Positions 5,432-12,094 of a stretch of DNA of 12,094 nt are shown here, in pieces (the first letter of the stretch is position 1; every line of letters starts with the position of its first letter). Under the pieces are notes generated by a model, which was given only the letters and a program-made list of their open reading frames with translations, did not search any database and was not told the origin of the DNA. The translations under genes were made by a program, and so were the position numbers. Location of the stretch: the NCBI GenBank assembly GCA_002422795.1, contig DITJ01000102.1, positions 1 through 12,094 of the forward strand. Direction: 5' to 3'. This DNA is from Alphaproteobacteria bacterium UBA6187 (GTDB taxonomy: Bacteria; Pseudomonadota; Alphaproteobacteria; Rickettsiales; UBA6187).

Positions 5432-8400
5432 ATGAAAAAAGAATTAAACAATATGAGAAATAACAGCCGTAAATATTTATTAATGGCACTTCTTAGCTCA
5501 GTTGCAGCATTGCCAAATGCGCATGCAAAAGGAACAACTAATGCCAATGTAGCAGAAGACCTAAATAGAAGTATGCTTAAATCAGCAAGAGATGTATCGG
5601 CTCCGGTAAATACGGACGCAAAAACTCAGCCGCAGGAAGAAAGAAATCCCTTAGGGCTGGCAACTATTAACAGTATTAATCCATCAACCGGAACCACCCT
5701 CTTGATGTACTCCGCCTTGAAAGGCGATATAAACCAGGTACAGCACCTTATTAACCAGGGCGCGGATGTAAATATAAAAAATAATAACAACCTTACTGCC
5801 TTACGGTATGCTTTACATGCTAATAACCTGGATATCGCAAAAATATTGGTAGATAATGGTGCTGACACATCATTCCTTGGTGAGCAGGAGCCTGCAATCC
5901 GCCAGGCACTAGAAGAAAGGCAAGTGCAGATAGTTGCAATTGCACCAACAGCTAAAGCTGCTTTCCCTACCCCTGCTACAACTAATAACTTTACACCCAT
6001 CGCTACAGCCACAGTTGATAGCCAAGCTGTAACTCCAGCTAATAATCAAACTTCGGCCCCAATTGCATTAGCCATCCAAAGTGATGATACTGTATCGCCT
6101 ACATCAGGTTATAAAGAAATGCTGCAAAAAGATGGAAAATTCAAGGATTATGGTGATCCGGTTGTGAATGCTGCTGAACTTGGCGACCTTAACACAATAA
6201 AAGAGCTTGTTTCACAGGGTTACTCTGTAAATAGCACTGGAAAATTTTCTACAACACCGCTCATGGTTGCGTCATATTATGGCCATAATGATGTGGTGGA
6301 CTATCTTATTAAAAATGGTGCAAAAGTTAATAGTGCCGATGATGCTGGTATGACCCCGCTTGCATTTGCACATCTTGGAGTGAAATCTGAAGTGGCGGCT
6401 ATGCTCCTTGCAAATGGCGCAACTCCTGATGAATTTGAGGATAAGAAACCTGCTGCAGGCCCCTTATTTTTTGCAGCCGGAGGATTATTTGGCGCATCGG
6501 GCACTACTGCTGCGGTTGTTGGTGGAGCCGCTGCTGCGGCTGGTGTTGGCGTGGCGATTGGAGGCTCAGGTGGTTCAGGCGGAGGTAGCAGCGGTGGCGG
6601 TGGCGGCGATAGTGGCGACCATACCGGCGCAATTTCAGATCTTGAAAAAAACAGCACTGGCGCTGGTGTTACAGTTGCAATTATTGATAATGGCGTGCAA
6701 AAAACCGGGCCATTTACAGACGGTAGCCACGCAACCGAGAGTGGTGATGGTGATGGCTTTAATACAGTAAATTATGATTTTACAGTAGCAAATTCTAATG
6801 GTGTTGTTGTCTGGGATTCTAATAGTAAATCATTTACAACTTCTGGCGGCGCTGCAGATGGCACGCCTGAAAATAACAGTGATAAAAATGGCCACGGCAC
6901 TGAAAATGCACTTATCATTAATCAGATCGCCTCTGATTCAAAAATACTTTCAATTAGAACTTTAGATGCTAATGGATTCCTTGATCTTAAAGCTACTTAT
7001 GAAGGTATTCAATATGCCGCCACAAGAGGCGCAAAAGTAGTTAATAATTCCTGGGGATATTTTGGTGGTAGCTATCTTAATATGTCCGTTCCAGATGCAG
7101 CCTTACTTGCCAAACAAGGCCTTAGTATTGCAGGGTTCATTAATAATGACGGTGATTTCATTCCATATGATACCCCGCTAAAAATAACAGATAGTCTCAA
7201 AGACGCAATTAACAATGGAGCAGTTCTAGTTTGGGCCACTGGTAATGACAGCCAGGACAACCCTAATATTACCGCAGGTTTATATTTACTAGACCCTAAC
7301 CTTGACCAGAATGCCACCGGAACTAGTGGCACAGCAAATCCCGACATAGCAAAACATTGGCTTAATGCAGGAGCTGTAAAAGATAATGGTGATGGAACTT
7401 ATGATATAGCAGCAACAAGCAGCAACAAATGCGGCTTAACAAAAGAGCGCTGCCTTGTAGCGGTTGCAACCTCAACATCCCATGCAGCGGCAGAAGTAAG
7501 TGGCGCAGTTGCTAAGCTTATCTCTTCTGGCCTTACTCCTGAACAGGCAGCCAGCCGTATTCTTGCTACTGCTTACTATATTGACAATAGTGGCAAAACT
7601 GTTTCAAGTGACGGCGTTACTGCCGCTACCATTGAAAGTGGCAATGCTGCTATGTCATCAGAAATTGCTTCAATAACTGATGCTAATGGCGCTTCTAATG
7701 AAATTTATGGCCATGGCTTATTGAACAGAGATTTGGCATTTGGCACTTTTGGATCATTATTTGTAAGGACAACTTCTGGTGCCCCAGGAGGCGCATTGCT
7801 AGGTGAAAGCAGTGTAAAATTAGGAAAAGCTTTTGGTGACGCACTTGCAAACTCTAATGTAAAATTCATTGCATTTGACAATGCCGGCAATGCCGTAAGT
7901 GATATTGGTAATGCGAGCTTTTCTGTTGATTTAACAAACCTGGTTAGCAGGGATGCATCAAGATTGAATCTTGATGATGCTATGCAGAACCTAGGTAATT
8001 CACATTTTGAAAATACAACTGCATTTGAAAATGGTAAGGTCGAATTTAATAATTATGCAACTGAAAAAGACCCTAGTGAAATAATCTCACCTGAAAATGA
8101 AAGCTCGGCTATGCAGGGTAATTTTGCATATACTAATAATTTTGGCGCTACGAGCCAAACTATTAGTCATAATGTAAAAATGGACCAGCTATTCGGCTTT
8201 GGTGCTATCACTTCTCCTGAGGAGTCATATACAATTCTGGATTCTACAACTAAAAACCCATATTTAGGTTTTGCTGAAGAAGGCATGAATTCAGTTACGG
8301 AAAGTAACCTTACTAAAAACATCTCTGTTAAATTCGGTGCATTTAACGGTAAAGAAAATAATATCTATGATGATTATAGCAGTCCTGGGAAGGATGTTTC

Positions 8401-9001
8401 CGGCACAGTAGGTGAAATAACATACTCCCTAAATAACAGCAGCATAGCCATGCAAGGAGGTTCTATAGTTGAAGAAGGAGCTTTCCTTGGCAGTGAAACT
8501 GATGGAATATTTGCAACCGATGGAAAAACACCCACTAATTTCGTTGGTATTTCCGGCCAAACTAAATTCAGTAATAATTTAAGTATATTTGGTTATTATG
8601 TAATGGGAGCATCCACCCCGGAAACTGGTGCAAATACATTATTTTCAGATATATCAACTATACGAAGTAGTGCCTATAGCCTAGGTATATCATATGATGG
8701 CATTGCAAATGATAATTCAACGATAGGCTTTGCTATTTCCCAGCCGCTGCATGTTGATAAAGCTACAGCTTCGTTTTCTTACGATGCAGGTACTGATGCA
8801 AATGGACAAATTGAGAGAAAAACAACTGAATTAAATCTTACACCATCTGGAAGGGAAATGGATTTGCAGTCATATTATCACCTGAAAATGGATAATAATA
8901 CGTCTCAAACTATTAGCACTATTTATCGTATTAATCCTGATAATATTGCAACTAATCCTGATGAAGCAATATTAATGTATAAGATAAAAAATAAATTCTA
9001 G
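5432..9001 (+). CDS. Exported ankyrin-repeat subtilisin-like (S8) protease with autotransporter-like C-terminus, 1189 residues
   Basis: Residues 1-32 form a signal peptide: basic start, a hydrophobic core around YLLMALLSSVAAL, and AHA before the cut. Ankyrin repeats follow in two blocks, residues 87-150 (TTLLMYSALKGDINQVQHLI, NLTALRYALHANNLDIAKIL) and 241-336 (DPVVNAAELGDLNTIKELV, TTPLMVASYYGHNDVVDYLI, MTPLAFAHLG), separated by a Pro/Thr/Ala-rich linker. Residues 341-395 are a hydrophobic Ala/Gly run passing into poly-Gly/Ser. The S8 domain spans about 400-770: Asp419 (VAIIDNGV), His488 (NGHGTEN), oxyanion Asn605 (WATGND) and Ser683 (TSTSHAAAEVSG), closing with GHGLLNRD. The remainder, with ISQPLHVDKATASF, LTPSGREMDLQ and a final amphipathic strand ending in Phe, resembles the C-terminal beta-domain of subtilase autotransporters. 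The ribosome binding site is weak; ATG at 5453 is an alternative start that keeps the signal peptide. No clear promoter was seen. Confidence 0.9.
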   Translation: MKKELNNMRNNSRKYLLMALLSSVAALPNAHAKGTTNANVAEDLNRSMLKSARDVSAPVNTDAKTQPQEERNPLGLATINSINPSTGTTLLMYSALKGDINQVQHLINQGADVNIKNNNNLTALRYALHANNLDIAKILVDNGADTSFLGEQEPAIRQALEERQVQIVAIAPTAKAAFPTPATTNNFTPIATATVDSQAVTPANNQTSAPIALAIQSDDTVSPTSGYKEMLQKDGKFKDYGDPVVNAAELGDLNTIKELVSQGYSVNSTGKFSTTPLMVASYYGHNDVVDYLIKNGAKVNSADDAGMTPLAFAHLGVKSEVAAMLLANGATPDEFEDKKPAAGPLFFAAGGLFGASGTTAAVVGGAAAAAGVGVAIGGSGGSGGGSSGGGGGDSGDHTGAISDLEKNSTGAGVTVAIIDNGVQKTGPFTDGSHATESGDGDGFNTVNYDFTVANSNGVVVWDSNSKSFTTSGGAADGTPENNSDKNGHGTENALIINQIASDSKILSIRTLDANGFLDLKATYEGIQYAATRGAKVVNNSWGYFGGSYLNMSVPDAALLAKQGLSIAGFINNDGDFIPYDTPLKITDSLKDAINNGAVLVWATGNDSQDNPNITAGLYLLDPNLDQNATGTSGTANPDIAKHWLNAGAVKDNGDGTYDIAATSSNKCGLTKERCLVAVATSTSHAAAEVSGAVAKLISSGLTPEQAASRILATAYYIDNSGKTVSSDGVTAATIESGNAAMSSEIASITDANGASNEIYGHGLLNRDLAFGTFGSLFVRTTSGAPGGALLGESSVKLGKAFGDALANSNVKFIAFDNAGNAVSDIGNASFSVDLTNLVSRDASRLNLDDAMQNLGNSHFENTTAFENGKVEFNNYATEKDPSEIISPENESSAMQGNFAYTNNFGATSQTISHNVKMDQLFGFGAITSPEESYTILDSTTKNPYLGFAEEGMNSVTESNLTKNISVKFGAFNGKENNIYDDYSSPGKDVSGTVGEITYSLNNSSIAMQGGSIVEEGAFLGSETDGIFATDGKTPTNFVGISGQTKFSNNLSIFGYYVMGASTPETGANTLFSDISTIRSSAYSLGISYDGIANDNSTIGFAISQPLHVDKATASFSYDAGTDANGQIERKTTELNLTPSGREMDLQSYYHLKMDNNTSQTISTIYRINPDNIATNPDEAILMYKIKNKF

Positions 9002-9085
9002 GCTGTATATACTTGTTTGTAGGGTTAATCCTTATAAAGGTAAATAAGCCATAGGATTTTTAGAAACCTTATATAGCGTTTTCGC

Positions 9086-9183
9086 TTTTCATTTCTACAA
9101 GGCGTTCGAGGTGAATAAAATTTTAGCGTAGAATAACTACGTGGATTTTATTAATCCGAAGAACAACGACGTAGAAATGAAAA
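9086..9183. repeat. 98-bp imperfect palindromic element
   Basis: The outer arms TTTTCATTTCTAC (9086-9098) and GTAGAAATGAAAA (9171-9183) pair perfectly. Inside, ATAAAAT (9115-9121) pairs with ATTTTAT (9145-9151), and CGTAG (9127-9131) with CTACG (9137-9141) around a 5-base loop. All three pairs share one centre near 9134. It lies 85 bp after the protease gene and directly before an IS5 remnant. It may be a dispersed REP-like repeat, and as RNA it could fold into a long hairpin that ends or stabilises the protease transcript. Confidence 0.65.
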
Positions 9184-9196
9184 TGGGAAGTGATAT

Positions 9197-9298
9197 ATGA
9201 CGGCTATCAGAATACCTTTAGTATATAAAGTGACCTAATTCTTACATTAAGCAACACTCGCCTATTCTTCGATTCATACAACAAAGCCGTCAGAACCG
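9197..9298 (+). mobile_element. Terminal remnant of an IS5-family element (transposase C-terminus plus inverted repeat)
   Basis: The plus strand reads MTAIRIPLVYKVT then TAA (9236-9238), aligning with MAALGMPMAYKVT at the end of the transposase at 1034. The following 44 bases also align with that element's end, closing with ATTCATACAACAAAGCC (9282-9298), an inverted repeat with one change from the copy at 2753-2768. Nothing homologous remains upstream of 9197, where the palindromic element abuts. The promoter of the next gene starts 45 bp beyond this end. Confidence 0.78.
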
Positions 9299-9343
9299 TG
9301 ACAATTAGTTTACGAAGTGGCCGTGTATTATTATCAAATAATG

Positions 9344-9372
9344 TTGACATACTACGTTTACGTATATATAAG
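9344..9372 (+). promoter_or_regulatory. Strong sigma-70-type promoter of the coiled-coil surface protein
   Basis: TTGACA (9344-9349) and TATAAG (9367-9372) are 17 bases apart, matching 11 of 12 consensus positions. Transcription would start near 9379, leaving a leader of about 23 bases with a GGATGG ribosome binding site (9391-9396) 5 bases before the ATG. This is the best promoter in the window. Confidence 0.7.
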
Positions 9373-9401
9373 ATGTGTTAAATAATTAATGGATGGTATA
9401 A

Positions 9402-12094
9402 ATGTCAAAACAGCGCAATTTTGTAACTAGCGGCCCTTCTCTCAATCGTTTAGTTAAAGCTTCTTTTTTTCTTCTTCCTTATTTTACAGGAAGTTATGCC
9501 GGTTTAAGGGGTTCATCCGTAGCAAATAACGATGAAAATTACCACACTCTCTCAGGTAACCAAACTTCTATTGACTCTCTATTGCCGCCGTCACCGTTCA
9601 ATTACGACCAAACATTTAATGGCACGCATACGCTAGCTGAAAATAGTGATGAAATAACATTACCAGGCCAGGGTATTGCACGAGAACTATCATCACCATC
9701 TAATGTAAAGGCGCAGTTATTTACCGCTAACATACCAACATATACTGCTGTAGCTGCTAGTAGCGGTAGTACCATAAATTTTATGCAGGTGTTAATTCAA
9801 GAGGCGGCTCGTTTAGGAAAAACCTTCACTGATGATGCTGATTTCACCAGATTTTTCTTTGAAGATTTAGCAGAAGGCTCTACAAAATCAGCCGTTCGCA
9901 GTTGGATGGATTCAACTGGTGGCCAAAATGTGGATATACAGGTTCTGATATCAAGGCTTAATTCAGTTTTCACTGGATTCGTTACTCCAACAACCCCAGA
10001 TCCGAATGTTATATATGGAAATGAAGCAACTGAGCGCAGCAAATCATTAGCTGCCCAAGATAAAACAAATTCAATATTAGCTAATAATATTACATCAATA
10101 GCTGCTTCTGCTAAAGATGCCGGTACCGCGGCAGCTGCAGCGCAGGCAACTGGAGACTCCGCCTTAACAGCAGCAAATGCAGCGCAGATAACGGCAAGTA
10201 ATGCCGTTACAAATGTTGCTTTTTCTTCTTTTTTATCCATACAAGCAGCACTAGATGCAACTCAAAATAATAATATTTCAAGTAACTCCGCACAAATCGG
10301 CACCCTTTCTTCAAAATTTACAGGCCTGAATAGCACAGTAGCAAATCAAGGTGCTGATATTGATTCTTTAAAGGCTTCACAATCTATCCAGGATACAAAG
10401 ATTTCTGCTGTAGAAAATACAGCTAATGCAGCAGTTTCTAATACAGAGTTCAATATTTACAAAACCGACCAAGTAACGATAATTACTAACATCAATACTG
10501 GTTTATCATGGGCTGTTAACCAGACTGCTATTGCTACCCATTTATCAGAGCAGGCTTTCGCAAAATCTGAGCAAGCCTTAGCACAAGATGCTGTACTACA
10601 GACTAAATTTGATTCCTTGAAAGCTAATTTTACAAAACACGAGGAATTCGACAAAGCTAGTTATGATCAATACAATGCAGATATATTTTCTTTAAATGCT
10701 ACTGTTCAAAATTCCAAGACAAGGATCGGTGCTTTAGAACTAGCAAAGGCAGGTCAGGATACGCTTATTGAAGGAATTGGAAGCAACGCCTCAGAAGCCC
10801 TTTCTAGAGCATATTCTGCTTATAATTTAGCTAGTGATGCAGTTCCATTCTCAGTTTATAATGGTTCCCTTTCCACCCAGGCAGCAACAGATGCAGCCCA
10901 AGGCACAAGAATTGGTTCTTTAGAAACATCGCAGTTAGTGCAGGATGGTCAGATTGCAGGACTTGCCAGAAATATCTCCGATACAAATGCCGGATTTACT
11001 TCATTTCAAGAGGGACAAATTCTAAGGGATGAAGGTCAGGATACGCGTATTGCAGGAATTGGAAGCAACTCCTCAGAAGCCCTTTCTAGAGCACATTCTG
11101 CTTATAATTTAGCTAGTGATGCAGTTCCATTCTCAGTTTATAATGGTTCCCTTTCCACCCAGGCAGCAACAGATGCAGCCCAAGACACAAAAATCAGCTC
11201 TTTAGAAACATCTCAGGAAGTGCAAGATGGTCAGATTGCAGGAATTGGAAAGAATGCTACGAATGCTCTTCAAACAGCAGATGATGCATTCACTTTATCA
11301 GTGGAGACTTACCTCGCTCTTCAAGTAATCGAGAATCAACTAGCCGGGCAAAATTCCACTGATTATTCTGCCGTTTACTCCCTTGCTGAAAGTGCAAAAC
11401 AACAGTCAGAACTTACGCAGGAACAACTTGTCGCCCTTACTAATGATTTTCATTTATTTGAAGCTCAAATTAATCAAAGGGCTGAGAAAATTGAACAAGA
11501 AATGGCATCTGGCAATTTTACTAATCTTTTAGAAAGATTTACTAGCCTGGAAAATTTATATGACGCGGTAAAGAGTGAAGTTACCTCATTTAAAGCAGCG
11601 CAGCAGTTAAGGGATGAAGAGCAGGATGTTGCCATTGCTAGTAAGCTTAACCAGTCAACTTATAATGCGGACAAGACCGCCCAGGCAGCAACAGATGCAG
11701 CCCAAGGCACAAGAATTGGCTCTTTAGAAACATCGCAGTTAGTGCAGGATGGTCTTATTGCAGAACTTTCCAGAAATATCTCTGATACAAATGCCGGATT
11801 TACTTCATTTACAGAGGAGCAAAATCTAAGAGATAACGGCCAGGATGCGCGTATTGAAGGTGTAGGTAGTAACGCCACAATAGCCCTTAATACAGCAAAA
11901 GATGCGAAGGCCTTAGCAGAAGGCGCTGTTAAGAAAACAGATTATGATGCAGATAAAGTTATCCAGGGTGGAATAAATTTAGATCTTGCCGGAAATATCT
12001 CTGATACAAAATCAAAATTTACTTCATTTACAGAGGAGCAAAATCTAAGAGATAACGGCCAGGATGCGCGTATTGAAGGTGTAGGTAGTAACGC
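9402..12094 (+). CDS. Large exported coiled-coil repeat protein, adhesin-like (at least 897 residues, 3' end outside window)
   Basis: The frame opens at ATG 9402, after GGATGG, and has no stop to the window edge. Residues 1-33 look like a signal peptide with a long N-terminal part (hydrophobic core VKASFFLLPYF, cut after SYA). A unique head of roughly 200 residues follows, then long Ala/Ser/Asn/Gln-rich coiled coil with recurring patterns such as IGSLETSQLVQDGQI and ISDTNAGFTSF. The spaced D..I..LE..Q..QD..I motifs resemble the stalks of YadA-like trimeric autotransporters, and also phage tail fibres. A related 94-residue module occurs at residues 451-544 and again from 545, with partial copies near 760 and at the end. 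If it is an autotransporter, the anchor domain would lie beyond the window. The role is likely surface attachment, but family membership cannot be settled without the C-terminus. Confidence 0.8.
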   Translation, partial: MSKQRNFVTSGPSLNRLVKASFFLLPYFTGSYAGLRGSSVANNDENYHTLSGNQTSIDSLLPPSPFNYDQTFNGTHTLAENSDEITLPGQGIARELSSPSNVKAQLFTANIPTYTAVAASSGSTINFMQVLIQEAARLGKTFTDDADFTRFFFEDLAEGSTKSAVRSWMDSTGGQNVDIQVLISRLNSVFTGFVTPTTPDPNVIYGNEATERSKSLAAQDKTNSILANNITSIAASAKDAGTAAAAAQATGDSALTAANAAQITASNAVTNVAFSSFLSIQAALDATQNNNISSNSAQIGTLSSKFTGLNSTVANQGADIDSLKASQSIQDTKISAVENTANAAVSNTEFNIYKTDQVTIITNINTGLSWAVNQTAIATHLSEQAFAKSEQALAQDAVLQTKFDSLKANFTKHEEFDKASYDQYNADIFSLNATVQNSKTRIGALELAKAGQDTLIEGIGSNASEALSRAYSAYNLASDAVPFSVYNGSLSTQAATDAAQGTRIGSLETSQLVQDGQIAGLARNISDTNAGFTSFQEGQILRDEGQDTRIAGIGSNSSEALSRAHSAYNLASDAVPFSVYNGSLSTQAATDAAQDTKISSLETSQEVQDGQIAGIGKNATNALQTADDAFTLSVETYLALQVIENQLAGQNSTDYSAVYSLAESAKQQSELTQEQLVALTNDFHLFEAQINQRAEKIEQEMASGNFTNLLERFTSLENLYDAVKSEVTSFKAAQQLRDEEQDVAIASKLNQSTYNADKTAQAATDAAQGTRIGSLETSQLVQDGLIAELSRNISDTNAGFTSFTEEQNLRDNGQDARIEGVGSNATIALNTAKDAKALAEGAVKKTDYDADKVIQGGINLDLAGNISDTKSKFTSFTEEQNLRDNGQDARIEGVGSN
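10752..10961 (+). repeat. Long direct repeat, copy 1 (282-bp period)
   Basis: This aligns base for base with 11034-11243 at an offset of 282 bp (94 codons). Positions 10813-10902 are identical over 90 bases to 11095-11184; the flanks carry scattered substitutions. A shortened third copy of its second half begins near 11679. Confidence 0.85.
11034..11243 (+). repeat. Long direct repeat, copy 2 (282-bp period)
   Basis: Second copy of 10752-10961, in the same reading frame. After 11243 the two copies diverge: copy 1 continues into the ISDTNAGFTSF segment, whereas copy 2 leads to unrelated coiled coil until near 11679. Confidence 0.85.
11798..11875 (+). repeat. 78-bp perfect direct repeat, copy 1 (219-bp period)
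   Basis: Identical to 12017-12094, in frame (offset 73 codons). It encodes FTSFTEEQNLRDNGQDARIE and the residues after it. Confidence 0.9.
12017..12094 (+). repeat. 78-bp perfect direct repeat, copy 2, cut by the window edge
   Basis: Identical to 11798-11875 up to the last base of the window, so the true repeat may be longer. Confidence 0.9.

Noticed and set aside
6301..6657. Open frames antisense to, and out of frame with, the Gly-rich linker of the protease gene
   Set aside because: Proline- or alanine-rich products are shadows of the poly-Gly/Ala codons; there is no ribosome binding site, and the sense frame is clearly coding.
9797..11878. Minus-strand open frames within the coiled-coil gene (9797-10240, 10457-10654, 11660-11878)
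   Set aside because: These are reflections of the Ala-rich repeat codons of the plus-strand frame, which is uninterrupted for 897 codons.
10752..12094. CRISPR-like array
   Set aside because: The repeats are long, in frame, of unequal period and encode protein; there are no short repeats with unique spacers.

Overview
The window looks like accessory DNA from an AT-rich alphaproteobacterium with a host-associated, probably intracellular lifestyle (Rickettsiales- or Holosporales-like). This is inferred from ankyrin-repeat proteins, large exported surface proteins, decayed IS5 and IS21 copies and dispersed palindromic elements; nothing here fixes the species.

Layout. Bases 1-981 carry the 3' end of an unrecognised chromosomal gene (+). 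Two bases after its stop begins a unit bounded by 16-bp perfect inverted repeats of IS5/IS903 type (984-999 and 2753-2768). It holds a minus-strand IS5 transposase lacking its N-terminus and interrupted by an in-frame TGA, and, in place of the transposase 5' end, a complete ankyrin-repeat gene with its own promoter and ribosome binding site. A 512-516-residue protein of unknown function follows on the minus strand (2847-4397). Bases 4398-5431 are a mobile-element graveyard: a GC-richer stretch of uncertain origin, the 3' tip of an IS21 istB gene, a diverged scrap of IS5 transposase and a 33-bp palindrome.

The centrepiece (5432-9001, +) is an 1189-residue exported protein: signal peptide, two blocks of ankyrin repeats, a Gly/Ala-rich linker, a subtilisin-type (S8) protease domain with all four expected catalytic positions, and a C-terminal region resembling the beta-domain of subtilase autotransporters. 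After it come a 98-bp palindromic element and the terminal 100 bp of another IS5-like copy. From 9402 to the window edge runs an open frame of at least 897 codons with a strong promoter, a signal peptide and long coiled-coil repeats, like the stalk of a trimeric autotransporter or similar adhesin.

Taken together, two large exported proteins and an ankyrin protein separated by IS debris suggest a host-interaction locus shaped by IS activity. No operon structure is obvious: each gene appears to be transcribed alone. No tRNA, rRNA or CRISPR array was seen.
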